The notes: generated by a model from the sequence alone, not told the origin. A DNA stretch of 64,000 nt from Cryptomeria japonica (GCF_030272615.1 NC_081412.1:684768583-684832582), one strand, 5' to 3'. Numbered from the stretch's first letter, positions 1 through 10,993 are shown. Translations and numbers: made by a program.

Positions 1-552
1 GTAGACAATTTACTTGATCTTATGCATACTGATTTGTGTGGTCCTATGAAAACTAGGAGTGTGTAGGGAGATAGGTATTTTATGATTCTTACAAATGATT
101 GCTTAAGAAAGATGTGGGTCACATTCCTTAAGGACAAGTATGAAGCCTTTGGAAAGTTCAAAGCTTTCAGAGCACTGGTAGAAAAGGAAAGCAGTAGAAG
201 AATCAAATGCCTTAGAACTGATCAAGGAGGGGAATTCACTTCTGGTGAATTTAACAAATATTGTGAAGAGAATGGCATCAAGAGGCAATTGTTTGGCCCC
301 CAGACTCCACAACAGAATGGCTTAGTAGAGACGAACAACCAGATTGTGGTTGAAGCGGCTAGAACTATGTTCATCCAAGGAAAGGTTGCTCACACATTTT
401 GGAGAGAAGCGGTGAGCACTGCAGTCTACACAATGAACCAGGTACTCATCAAGAAAGGTAAGGACAAGAATCCTTATGAGTATTGGACCGGTAAGACACC
501 AATGTTAAGCTACTTTAGAGTGTTTGGTAGCAAATTATATCAAGAGGAGTGA
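1..552 (+). pseudogene. Copia integrase core, A1 first copy (partial)
   Basis: The fragment enters within the integrase catalytic core. Seen: the first Asp in the HTDLCGPM-like segment at the window edge, a TAG at 64-66, the second Asp in TDQGGEF, and the third-acid region NGLVETNNQ, where the Glu is kept. This is the D,D35E-type rve domain that inserts copia cDNA into host DNA. The frame opens at 82 and is lost near 530, where two bases are missing relative to the sister copy at 48270, so the C-terminal part continues in another frame. Sister copies carry a stop two codons before NGL; this one reads PQQNG and is the healthier subfamily. Certain as a relic, non-functional. Confidence 0.88.
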
Positions 553-1340
553 ACATCAGAGCAAGTTCGATGCAAAATGTGATGAGGGAATATTCCTAGG
601 ATATTCCACCAAGAGTAAAGCTCTCAAATGTTTCAACAATAGGACTCAGAGAATTGTTGAAAGAATCAATGTAAGAGTTGATGAAAACTCGGAGAAACCT
701 GAGGAAATCGGCAGTGAGAAAGTAGGAGATGAACTGGTAGTAACCTTTTGGGAAACGGACGCAAATCAGCCTAGTACCAGCAATTGTGCTCCTACACCAG
801 TGGATGCTAATGATGATGAAGACGAGGATGAAGAAGAAAAGCAAGAGGAATCTATTAAGAACATACCTAGGTATGTCAAACTCAATCATTATCCAAAGCA
901 GATCATAGGAGACAAGGATGCAGGAATTCTTACAAGAAAAAAGGTCAGAGAAAACTCATGTATGATCTCTGAATTTGAGCCTAAATTATTCAAAGAGGCA
1001 CATAAAGATGAATACTGGATCAAGGCAATGGAAGAGGAACTTGATCAGATAGAAAAGAATGGTACATGGTCTTTGGTACCCAGATCAGAGCATAAAAATG
1101 TCATTGGAACCCAATGGGTTTTCAGAAATAAGCTGAATGAGGATGGCACAATGGTGAGGAATAAAGCCAGACTGGTGTGTAAAGGATATGCCCAAGAAGA
1201 AGGAGAAGACTATGGAGAAACCTTTTCTCCAGTAGCAAGATTGGAAGGAGTTTGTATGCTTCTTGCATATGCAGCTTTTAAAGGATTCAAGGTATACCAA
1301 ATGGATGTAAAATCTGCATTCCTAAATGGAATACTTGAAG
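524..1340 (+). pseudogene. Copia integrase C-terminus and N-terminal RT, A1 first copy
   Basis: Continuation of the A1 polyprotein in the next frame. It holds the integrase C-terminal [13 protein letters not shown] segment, an acidic linker (about 780-870), then the copia RT start ([22 protein letters not shown], the [25 protein letters not shown] block) and the first catalytic Asp motif [12 protein letters not shown] at about 1292-1332. RT copies element RNA into cDNA inside virus-like particles. The domain is cut off at 1340, where the sequence jumps back to integrase. The intact [10 protein letters not shown] motif distinguishes this segment from the two sister copies, which both lack it. 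Confidence 0.87.
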
Positions 1341-2400
1341 AATGGCATCAAGAGGCAACTGTCTACCCCCTGGACTCCACAGTAGAATGGCTTAGTAGAG
1401 ATGAACAACCGAACTATGGTTGAAGCGGCTAGAACTATGTTGATCCAAGGAAAAGTTGCTCACACCTTTTGGAGAGAAGCGGTGAGCACTGCAATCTACA
1501 CAATGAACCAGGTACTCATCAAGAAAGGAAACGATAAGAATCCTTATGAGTATTGGACCGGTAAGACACCAGTGGTAAGTTACTTTAGAGTATTTGGTAG
1601 CAAATGTTATATCAAGAGGAGTGAACATCAAAGCAAGTTCGATGCAAAATGTGATGAGGGAATATTCCTAAGATATTCCACCTAGAGTAAAGCTCTCAAA
1701 TGTTTCAACAATAGGAATCAGAGAATTATTGAAAGCATCAATGTCAGGGTTGATGAAAACTCTGAGAAACCTAAGGAAACTACCAGTGAGCATGTAGGAG
1801 ATTAACCGGTAGTAACCTTCAAGGAATTGGTTGCAAATCAGCCTAGTACCAGTAATTGTGCTCCTACACCAGTAGATGCTGATGCTGATGAAGATGAGGA
1901 TGATAAAGAAAATCAAGAGGAATCTGTTAAGAACATACCTAGGTATGTCAAACTCAATCATGATCCAAAGCAGATCATAGGAGACAAGAATACAAGAATT
2001 CTTACAAGAAGAAAGGTCAGAGAAAACTCATGTGTGATCTCTGAATTTGAGCCTAAATCATTCAAAGAGGCACATAAAGATGAAGATTGGATCAAGGCAA
2101 TGGAAGAGGAACTTGACGAGATAGAAAAGAATGGTACATGGTCTTTGGTACCGAGACAGGAGCATAAAAATGTCATTGGAACCAAATGGGTTTTCAGGAA
2201 TAAGCTGAATGAGGATGGCACAGTGGTAAGGAACAAAGCCAGATTGGTGTGTAAAGGATATGCCCAAGTAGAAGGAGAAGACTATGGAGAAACCTTTGCT
2301 CCAGTAGCAATATTGGAAGGAGTTTGTATGCTTCTTGCATATGAGGCTTTTAAAGGATTCAAGGTATACCAAATGGAATACTTGAAGAGGAGGTGTCTAT
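1341..2400 (+). pseudogene. Copia integrase/RT, A1 duplicated second copy
   Basis: This segment repeats the content of 271-1340 but resembles the A3 element more than its own upstream partner. It has the same TAG in place of the second Q of PQQNG (about 1384), the same GAT-TAA stop (about 1803) and the same 25-base deletion in the RT (around 2371-2377), which removes the first catalytic Asp and the [10 protein letters not shown] motif. It is therefore a copy of the defective A subfamily fused onto a copy of the healthier one. The frame ends just after the deletion. Certain as a relic; the fusion mechanism is inference. Confidence 0.86.
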
Positions 2401-2976
2401 AGAGCAACCAGATGGGTTTGCCCTATTAGAAGATAGTGACATGGTGTGTAGGCTACATAAAGTAGGCACCTAGAGCATGGTATGAATGCTTGCACTCCCA
2501 TCTTGTAAAGATTGGATTTGAAAGAACAGGTGAAGATAGAAATATCTACTTGAAATCAGAAGATGATCAGATTCTGATCTATGAAGTATTTGTAGATGAC
2601 ATAATTTTTTGTAGAGATGACAAGATGAGTTATGACTTTGCAGATGAGATGAAGAAGGAATTTGAGATGTCACTCATGGGGGAGATTAAGTTCTTCATTG
2701 GACTGCAAATTCCGCAAATGAAAGATGAAATATTTATCACTCAGTCCAAGTATGTCAAAGAGGTGTTGGGGACCTTTGGCATGGAAGACAACAAACCGGT
2801 TGGTACACCAATGGTGACCGGTTGTAAACTATCAAAAGAGGATGACTCAGTGTTGGTAAATGAGAAGGAATACGATCAATGATTGGTAAGTTGCATTATG
2901 TAGTGCATAGCAGACTGGACATTGCACATGCATTGTGCATTACCGCTCCATTCTAGAAAAGCCCAAGAGAATCCCA
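2401..2976 (+). pseudogene. Copia RT C-terminal half, A1
   Basis: Carries the RT second half: a FERTGEDRNIYL segment, the catalytic FVDD box at 2589-2600 (copia version of YVDD), then IKFFIGLQI and the TPM thumb region. Relative to A3 a 17-base segment is missing near 2460. Together with the 25-base loss upstream this totals 42 bases, so frame 3 is restored at the protein level although a stop intervenes. A one-base loss near 2874 shifts the frame again before the RNase H domain. Confidence 0.84.
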
Positions 2977-3541
2977 CTTGGTAGTAATCAAGCGGATTCT
3001 TAGATATCTGAAGGGAACTATTGACTATGGATTATGGTATCCATACAATAATGATTTCAACCTGAGAGTGTTCACAGATGCTGATTGGGCTAGTAATGTG
3101 CATGACCATAAGAGCACAACCGATGGTGCATTCTTTCTCGGTGGTAGACTGGTCTCATGGATGAGTAAAAAGAAGAGTTGTATCTCTTAGTCTAAAGTAG
3201 AAGTGGAGTGTGTTGCAGCTTTTATGAACTGCATCGAGACTATTTGGTTGAAGCATGTGTTGAATGGCTTCAAAATTCCTGTATCTAAACCGATAAGTAT
3301 ATTTTGTTACAATACAAGTGCAATTAACATCTCCAAGAATTCAGTTTTACATGCTAGAACCAAGCACTTTGAACTCAAGTATCATTTCTTGAGGGAAAAG
3401 GTTCAGAACAAAGAGGTGGTATTGGAACATGTTTCCAGTAAGGAGCAGTTAGCAGACATATTCACCAAGCCTCTACCGAAGGCTACATTTACCTATTTGA
3501 GAGGTGAGTTAGGGGTGTTACCCCTTCAAGAGGTAAACTAA
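2977..3541 (+). pseudogene. Copia RNase H, A1
   Basis: Copia-type RNase H, which degrades the RNA strand of the RNA/DNA hybrid. Seen: RYLKGTIDYGLWY, the catalytic FTDADWA motif (about 3070-3090), the SWMSKKKSCIS block, and the C-terminal HFLREKVQNKEVVLEHV ... QLADIFTKPL signature typical of the family, ending with TAA at 3539-3541. One TAG at 3188-3190 interrupts the frame. The catalytic Asp is kept here, whereas A3 has Asn (TNANW). Confidence 0.88.
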
Positions 3542-3787
3542 AGGTTCATGCTCCACATCAGTCAGGTCTTACATTGATATATGTTTTCAGGATTGATGTG
3601 TTGAAAGATGCTACTCCTCAGGGGGAGTAGCATAATGGAACAATGTAGCTTGTGCCTCCACTTTGGCATTGTTGTTGTCAAAGGGGGAGAATATGTGAAG
3701 CAAACAAGATATCTGTAGCCATAGGGAGAAGATGTGATGTAGACAAAGATATATCTTTATATATTTCCATAAATGCCAAAGGGAGAT
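3542..3787 (+). promoter_or_regulatory. A1 3' non-coding region with multiple polypurine tracts
   Basis: Between the RNase H stop and the 3' LTR there are three purine runs: GGGGGAGTAG at 3621, AAGGGGGAGA at 3681 and CCAAAGGGAGATT ending at 3787. The last, next to the LTR, is the position expected of the plus-strand primer. Multiple tracts in this place are characteristic of the Sirevirus branch of copia. No gene is seen here. Confidence 0.75.
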
Positions 3788-5269
3788 TGTTGGCATATGT
3801 GCAGAGTATGATGACATGATGATATTGTATGTTGTCATTGATGTCAATATGCTGAGGAGTGAACTGGTATATTGAAGTTAAGCAATTGGCAAAGAGAATC
3901 GATATGATGTTGTGAATTGATATATGTGCAAAAGGTGAAATGGTATGTTTGTCCAAGTGAACCGGTATATTGAAATGTGAACCGATATATGGAATATTTT
4001 CTATCAAGGTTTAATATGGTATGACTACAGGTTGGTAGTCTCAGTCTCAGGGTTTCTGGTTGAAGTGTTCCAAGCCTGTGTGATTCAACTGATGACATCG
4101 TGTGATGAGTTAGCATTGTAATGGAGATCAAATCATGTTGCCATGTTAGCCTTGTGTGCGTGAAGGATCTTGCATGAAGGAGATTAATCCTATCTACCTC
4201 GGGAATGTGTGAAGTCTTTGTAAATGGTGGAGAACGCGTGATGGGTTATCGCTTCCATGAAGAGGTGAAGAACGAATGATGGAGAATGTCTTGAGATATG
4301 TTCAAGACCATTGTATTCAATGCAAAGTGTTCAATGGTTAGGATTGAATTGATGAAATTACTTAACCTAAATGTTTAGGGTTTAGGGTTTATGCTATCGA
4401 CCTATCTATTTCCTATAAGGTCGATGTTGTGTTTCATGTTGAGGTTGTTGGTAAATGTTGTGTGTGTATCTAAGTGCAGAGATACATGATTCTTGCCAGA
4501 CCAGATAAGAGAATTGATACCTGCAGAGTGTGTGTGCAGAAGGAAGAAACTAAAGTGGATATGCATTTTCATTGAGTTCTATTACCAGATCATTTTAATA
4601 CCTATTGATCTCTAACCACTTCAATAGTTGGAAAATCCCTTAATAGGGTAGATTTAACTAGCTTGCTAAAAATCCTTTAACAGGGTGACTCAAAGCCATT
4701 GAGTTCTTAAAATCCTCTAACAAGGTAACCTTTAACAGAGTTTAACCCTTAACCGGGTGATCCCTAACAAGATTGGTTCCTAACAAAACCTGTTGTAATA
4801 GTCTTTAACTAGAATAGGCTCCTAACAGAATGAACTTCTAAAGAGTTCAATAACAGCTTGTCGGTATTCATCCCCACTGTGGTTTTTCCCAGTTGGGTTT
4901 CCATGTGAAAAATATGTGTGTCATGTGTGATGCCTTTTCATGTGATGCTTTGTTATTTTTTGTCAAGTAGTGAATCATGTTTAACTAGGAGGTTATTATA
5001 TTTTTTATGGTAAATTACCTGTTTATGCATAAGGATAAAGTGGAAATGAGGGGGTAGGTTGTATGGAAAGCTAAGTGTTGTCGGTTTATGTCTTTCATAG
5101 TCTCATTGTGTTTAACTAGTCATAATCTGGTTTAGACTGGTGTTAGTGATTGCCAGTCAAGTTCACTATTTGCAGTCAAATCGGTTCAGGAAAAGTTTTT
5201 GTGTCTGTACTGATTCACCCCCCCCCCTCAGTACCGGTTTGGTACTCATTATTCATCATTGAGTTATCA
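3788..5269 (+). repeat. 3' LTR of A1
   Basis: Starts TGTTGGCATATG and ends GAGTTATCA, matching both LTRs of A3. U3 holds repeats of a CCGGTAT-like motif (3860-3985). The R/U5 part holds a telomere-like TTTAGGG run (4374-4390), a series of short CC(C/T)TTAA..GGG inverted repeats (about 4625-4790), the copia motif TTTTTCCCAGTTGGGTTTCC (about 4883-4902), and a C-tract preceded by TGATTCA (about 5212-5227). Length is 1482 bp versus about 1505 in A3. Confidence 0.92.
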
Positions 5270-6791
5270 ATGCATTGACAAGAAGTCTCTTGATAGTCCA
5301 AGAAATTTAGTTGAGAAGCTTGACAGTTTTAGAGACCTATACCCAGATTATGAAGACTTCTCAAATGCCTACAAGGTATGCAAAGAGTATCAAAATCATT
5401 TTCATAGTGAGTATTCAGATTTTACCTTGCAAGATGGGTTATTGTTTAGAGGAAGACAACTTTTTGTGCCTAGAGGGTCAATGAGAGAAAATCTCATACA
5501 AGAAAAACATAATGACAGTCTTAGTGGTCATTTTGGACTCAACAAGACTCAAGAGTTAGTTTAAAGGTATTATAATTGGCCTAGGATGAATCAAAATGTG
5601 AAAAATTATGTAGAGACTTGTATTGTTTGTCAAAAGGCCAAGGGCACTTCTTCAAATGCTGGTTTATACCAACCTCTTCCCATACCAAATAGACCTTGGG
5701 AGTGCATTAGTATGGATTTCATAGTAGGATTACCAAGGACAAAGCAGGGATTTGACAGTATTTATGTCATAGTGGACAGATTTAGTAAGATGGCCCACTT
5801 TGTACCTTACAAGACTACTCATGATGCATGTCATATAGCTCATTTGTTGTTCAAGGAAGTGATAAGGATACATGGTTTACCCATGAGCATTGTTTCAGAT
5901 AGGGACTCAAAGTTCATGAGTCATTTTTTGAAGACACTTTGGCAAAAGCTTGGCACCAACCTATCTTTTGGATCAACCTACCATCCACAAACAGATGGGT
6001 AGACTGAAGTGGTTAATAGGAGCTTAGGAAACTTATTGAGGTGACTTACCAAGGAGTATGGTCAAACATGGGATCAAGTGCTATCACAAGTTGAATATGC
6101 TTACAATGACACAATTAATAGAACCACAGGCAAGAGTCCTTTTGAAGTGGTCTATGGTCTTCACCCAAGGGGTATATTGGAGTTAAGGGATTTAGGAAAT
6201 GCAACTACAAGGAGTGGATATACTGAAGATTTTTCTCAATCAATGAAGGAGGTACATGAAATAGTCAAGCAAGCATTGATGGAGAGCACAAGTAAGATTA
6301 AGCATAAGGTTGATGAGAGAAGGAAGAACCTACAATTACAAGTAGGATATCTTGTCATTGTGCATCTTAACAAAGAAAGGTTACAACAAGGAGTACCTAA
6401 TAAGTTGCAGATGAGAAGGTTGGGTCCATGTTCCATTCTAGCCAAGCATGGAGAAAATGCACACAAGGTGGACCTACCTAGTGACATAGGACTGTCACCA
6501 GTTTTCAACATAGCAGACTTAGTTGCTTACAAAGGGCCAATTCAAGGTTTAGATTGCAGTCACTCAGAGGTATTAGATGATTTAAATAACCTTCAAATAC
6601 CATCAAGACCAAGTCCAAAGGCTAAAAAGGTATTGAGTTCAAGGATCGCTAAGAAGACAAGGCACCAAATCTATTGGGAGAACCTAATCAAGTGGTAGGG
6701 TATGGATGATGCTAAGGATACATGGGTGCTTGAGACAGAGTTCAAGAAGTTAGACATTGATCAGAATCTGATCCCCAAAGAGGTGACTTAG
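5270..6791 (+). pseudogene. Ty3/gypsy chromovirus integrase with chromodomain, element E relic
   Basis: A single reading frame, interrupted by four in-frame stops (5562, 6000, about 6042 and 6696) with no frameshift, encodes a gypsy integrase. Seen: the zinc-binding part ending CIVCQKAKG, the catalytic D of SMDFIVGLP, D of VSDRDSKF, E of the TEVVNRSL block, then the GKSPFEVVYG segment and a C-terminal chromodomain-like tail (IYWENLIKW, then DTWVLETEFKKL). Chromodomain tails direct chromoviruses to heterochromatin in the known families. RT and RNase H are missing because A1 inserted at 5270; the rest of E lies outside the window. Old and inactive. Confidence 0.88.
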
Positions 6792-7190
6792 TTTTCTTTT
6801 GTTTGGGAGAATGGTGCAGGAGCACCTAGGACTTAGGCTCATAGTCCTTCTACAAATTTGGCTTGTACTAACCTTATCGAAGTCAGGTTCCTAATAAGGA
6901 TTCTAGGAGGGTCCAAGGTGTGTGTGTAAAGTTAGTTTTGAGTCAAGTGTAGCCCTAATTGAGTTAGTTTCTTTCTAGGTTTGCACTTTGTGAGTAGGTG
7001 GTAGTTTGAGTAGTTGAAATGCCCTTCTTGATGGTCAAAAGATGCATGAATTGGTATGAGAATTGTAGAGGTTTAGAATAGTCTTATGGAGGTAGATTAT
7101 ATTTCTACTACAAACAATTGTACTCAGGTAATATGGACGAAGCAAATGTTGAAGTATATCACAGTTGTGTATGATGAGTCTATTACTATC
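6792..7190 (+). other. 3' flank of element E, possible start of its LTR
   Basis: No gene is seen. A purine-rich run (GGGAGAATGG, 6806-6815) precedes TGCAGGAGCACC. A chromovirus PPT and LTR start would be expected here, so an E 3' LTR may begin near 6812-6815, but no second copy is in the window to confirm it. The stretch is cut at 7190 by solo LTR C1 and continues at 8617. Confidence 0.4.
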
Positions 7191-8611
7191 TGTAGTCACA
7201 CAAATCTGTCCATTTTAATTAAATGAATATTTTGTATTTATTTGATTAAAAATCCACTAGCCATCAGTTAATTCATCCCCAAAAATTCTTCTATTAATTA
7301 AATAAATTATTCAATTTATTTTAATTAATTCATTAAATCAATTCCAATCAATTAAATAAATAAAATCAATTTATTTAATTAAATCCCCTTTTCCTCTTTT
7401 TAAATAAATTAAATAAAACATTTATTTAAATCATTATCCTCACCCCACTTGCATTTTCCTACAAATGCAACTTGCACACATTTATTGAAATAAATGAATT
7501 TTTATTTTAATAAAATCCTATTTTTCCTCACCCACCAAATCCACTTGCAAAATCTAATCCCCTTCTAGATTCTTCTAACCCCTTTCCTAATTAGCCTAAT
7601 CCATCCCCTAAATATTGTCACATTCCTAAGCAAAATGGAGTCACTTCTCAAAGACCCCAAAGTCTTTGATAACCATTAAAGGCTTTCAACCTTCAACCAC
7701 TTAATTCCTCAAAGTCTTTGATAACCATTAAAGGCTTCCAACTTTCAACCACTTAATCCCCAAAAGTCTCCAATAACCATTAATGGTTAATTCAACCCTC
7801 CCACATGGTTAAAACATTTGTTTTGACTCAACCTCTACCCAACCCAAGGGTCTCATCAAGCCTTTAATGCTTTGACCATGATTATCTCTTAATCATTTGC
7901 ACAAAGGTTTATCCTTGGATTAACTCCTAATCCAGTGGGTAATCCTAATTTAGGCTTGACTCTTAGCCTTTAGATAACCATGAGGTCTTCTCAGGCCTTT
8001 AATGCCTCCAACCTCTTCTTTCAACCCAACCCTATGTTGACATTTGTCACCATTTCATTGGTGCAAATTGTGCACATGGATCCCCAACTTTCAAGCTTGA
8101 CCCTTGATTAAACCTTTCAATCCTGGCCATCCATTGCTCCATTTTTCCTATAAATAGAGCCCATTCCTTCATAATCCAGATCCTGAAAACTTGTAAGCAT
8201 TTAGACTATAGCCATTTTAGAGAGCATTTAGCATAGCATAACTAAATCTTGTCTTTTTGGTTAAAATACATCATTTTAGCATCAGTATTAGCTTTTCATT
8301 TCATATTTGGAGCTATACTACAATCTCAATCCTCCATAAGCATCCATAGTGCAAAAAAGCTGCTGAGAGCTACACTATTTTGGAACTTGGAGAGGAGAGG
8401 AACAAGGGAGAAGGAACTAATATCATGCTAAGAGATAGTTGGAGATGTCTCATTGTCTTTACTTCTTTAGTTAGATTCATTAGCATGTTTTTATTGTCTC
8501 TTTTGGAATGCCTTCATATGTTTTAGTTTTAGATTGACTAACGCTAATGCTTTGTGTGTTTTGTGTTCTTTGATCTTAAACCAACCTTGTGTGCCATTTA
8601 GGAGGGCATCA
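7191..8611 (+). repeat. Solo LTR C1 with perfect target duplication
   Basis: Starts TGTAGTCACA and ends GGGCATCA, flanked by CTATC at 7186-7190 and again at 8612-8616. It is homologous to 40798-42661. No internal region is attached, so it is a solo LTR left by LTR-LTR recombination. It is rich in AATTAAATAAAT-type tracts, has a 52-bp tandem repeat (about 7659-7814) and a TATAAATA box at 8149-8156. The short frame at 8249-8431 lies inside it and is not supported as a gene. Confidence 0.88.
8149..8156 (+). promoter_or_regulatory. TATA box of LTR C1
   Basis: TATAAATA followed by AGAGCCC. The same box lies at 42254-42261 in LTR C2, so the position is conserved between copies. It probably marks the Pol II start of the family. 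Confidence 0.65.
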
Positions 8612-9247
8612 CTATCTACTATGACAATTCAAGTACATTTAAAATTTCTAAGCATCTGTGAAGCTTGGTGTTGACATCAATGCCAAAGGGGGACATTGTT
8701 GATAAAGAGGTTGTCATTGATGTCAACATGTGTGTGTGAATGACTGAGTTGATTGATGTCAACAGTTCAAATGAAGTGGCACAAAGAGAATGTGTAGCCT
8801 GATAGATTATATGTAGAATGATAGCCTCACTCCCATTGGTCAGAGATGGAGAGACATGTGTAATTTGAATGAATAGAGTTTGCATGGAATCAATGGCTTT
8901 AGATAAAATTGAGAGGACAATGGAGTCTACTATCGGACCTACAAGTGATTAAAGGACCAAGGTCATAAAGCTATGATAGCATGGAGAAAACACATTTGAA
9001 CAAGAGCGTAAGTGTTATTGCAACATCATATCACACCGTGCTATACGCACAAGGAGATACAAGAGGAAATCATGGAAAGTTATATTAGGACAAACATTTG
9101 GAAGAAGAAGACAAAGGTCAGTAATGTGGTGGAGGCACTGAGTCATCTTGTTGAATCAGAAAAAGTAAAGTTGCAGTTGCACAAAAAACAAAGGTTATCA
9201 TTGTATTGGTTGCATGCAGTTACAGAAAGTATCAGTTGCAGATGTCA

Positions 9248-9490
9248 ATAACACATAGGTTATTTGAAAGGAGTGGTCAATAACACGAGGGATATATAAC
9301 TATAAATGTCAATAACACGATGGATGTGTGATTGCAATTGTCAATAACATGATAGGTTAGTCACGTCGGTCTTCTGATAGATGATATCAATAACATGAAG
9401 GTTATTGCAGTTGAAGAGTGCAGAAGAAGAATCGCATAACATGCAAGTTATAGAATGAATTGTAGAAGAATTACATAACATGATGGTTAT
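9248..9490 (+). repeat. Cluster of ATAAC-N6-GTTAT palindromes in D U3
   Basis: Exact ATAAC-N6-GTTAT units at 9248-9263, 9390-9405, 9436-9451 and 9475-9490, with related CAATAACACGA units between them. The inverted D LTR keeps three of them at 13669-13684, 13708-13723 and 13754-13769. GTTA/TAAC is a MYB-type core, so a regulatory role is possible but inferred. Confidence 0.75.
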
Positions 9491-10014
9491 GTAGGTTAGC
9501 ACATAGTGTTATTGATTATTGCCATCTCACTAAGATGTTACCCCGTGACATGGTTGTCGTGCCTTGGTTGGTTGTGTGGGATAAGAGATTCAAAGAGGAT
9601 GAAGACTCCAGTTATCCCGCATCATGTTAGCCAATATGGAAAATGTCGTGCGGGATAACTTAATGTATATGAAAAAAGGCAACTTGATCCCCTTATCCCA
9701 CATTTCTAGTTAACCAAAGTTATTGAGTGTGCAGGATAAGAATAAAAGTGGAAGATTGTGGATCCCCTCATCCCATGCTAGTTAAGAAGCTACACAAAGT
9801 GTTGTACATGCCAAAAAGAATAAAGGCACGCAATAAAGAGAAAATGAGTCTCTTATCCCACATGAGTCCAGAACTCCGCCAAAGTGGTGTGTTGGATAAC
9901 AAGAATGTCTAAAGTCACTTGAAGTTGCTTACCCTGCACGGGTAAGTCAGACGCAAGAATGATGATGCAGGATAATAATGATAAACCCGATAGTCACAAC
10001 ATTCAACATGGGTG

Positions 10015-10421
10015 TTGACCGAGTGTGACCGAATGGTGTGGCATGTATGGAACAAATCAAAGGCAAGTTGACTAAGTTGATTGCATGTTTTTGAAGGCAT
10101 ATTTTGGTCCTACCCCTACAACTTGATAGATGAACTGCTCATATAGATATTTGACCAAAGCTAACTAAGCAATTTGGACACCACGTTCGCAAGCTGATAG
10201 ACTCAGTAATCCACATGGTCGTTAACCAAGTTTGACCAGATTACCTCGATGATGATTAAGAAGACTTTTGATGCCACAGATGTTTGTCGATAGACTTGAT
10301 GGTCCACATGGACATTGACCGAGCTTGACCAAGTGACTTGGATGCTGAAGGAGATGATTTTTGCCACACGATTCCATGTTGTGGGCAAAGTGATCTATGT
10401 GGTGACTAACCAAGCTTGACC
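10015..10421 (+). promoter_or_regulatory. Cluster of TTGACC (W-box-like) elements in D U3
   Basis: TTGACC occurs at 10015, 10151, 10232, 10315, 10325 and 10416, with TTGACT at 10078. WRKY factors bind TTGAC(C/T) in plants. The density and the imperfect roughly 90-bp spacing of the last units suggest a degenerate tandem repeat. Counterparts exist in the inverted copy (GGTCAA at about 12720-13145). Function is inferred. Confidence 0.6.
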
Positions 10422-10993
10422 AGATGCCTTGGATGGAAAAAATGATGACATGTGGCTCCTAGGTGGTCAAGAATGAAATCCGATATGTAGAGGTCGATGC
10501 TTACAGAGATGATGATCGATTTTAATGAGGTAGTTGATGATTCCTTCAAAGAAGGATGACATGAGGATGAAGAATGCATTAATGGTGACCAACCTAGTAG
10601 ACAAGTGTGCAACTCAAGATGATCAACATAGAAGGAGATATGATCTCATTGGAAATATGAAGATTACTAAAAATAGTAATCAGTTGAGAGAGAAGATCGA
10701 AGTAACATTTAATGATTATCCAATTGTAGAGAGAGTTGTTGAGTTTTTTGAGGCTCGAGGAAATATGTCAGGCTGAAGATTAGTAAATATAGTAATCCAA
10801 TTTTGAAAGCATGATTTGAATGCATATGGTTTCCAAAGAGAGGGCATTTATTAGGAGTAGTTATCTGTCTAAAAGGATGTACAAAGAATTAACATCACCT
10901 GTAAGACATGATCTTTTAGAGGCCAAGAAGATCAAATTTGAAATCTATTTTGGAGGGAAACCTTGTATGCTAGATGTGACCAAGAGAAGATAG

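Larger units (their letters stand above)
1..5269 (+). mobile_element. Copia LTR retrotransposon A1, 5'-truncated by the window edge
   Basis: Seen: integrase, RT and RNase H remnants in copia order, followed by a non-coding stretch with three polypurine tracts and a 3' LTR (3788-5269). The element belongs to the same family as the full-length copy at 44601-51983. It contains an internal tandem duplication: integrase-to-RT sequence from 271 restarts at 1341. Its 3' end abuts gypsy integrase sequence at 5270, so it inserted into element E. The 5' LTR, gag and protease lie outside the window. The reading frame is broken many times and the copy is dead. Confidence 0.93.
8660..10993 (+). repeat. 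Plus-strand LTR fragment of family D
   Basis: Begins with 37 bp of internal sequence including the tract CCAAAGGGGGACATTG, then an LTR starting TGTTGATAAAG at about 8697. It runs to 10993, where it meets the minus-strand D LTR tail to tail. It matches the reverse complement of 12146-14414, including the ATAAC-N6-GTTAT palindromes and the TTGACC cluster. The R/U5 part present in the minus copy is missing, so the LTR is 3'-truncated. Small frames inside (for example 9012-9251 and 10534-10776) have no recognisable content. Confidence 0.82.

Noticed and set aside
5259-5280. The first codons of the frame at 5259 as the start of the gypsy integrase
   Set aside because: Bases up to 5269 belong to the A1 LTR; the gypsy sequence begins at 5270 in mid-domain.
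9290-9490. CRISPR-like array from the repeated CAATAACACGA/ATAACATG units
   Set aside because: Units are short, variable and unevenly spaced, and the sequence is a plant LTR.
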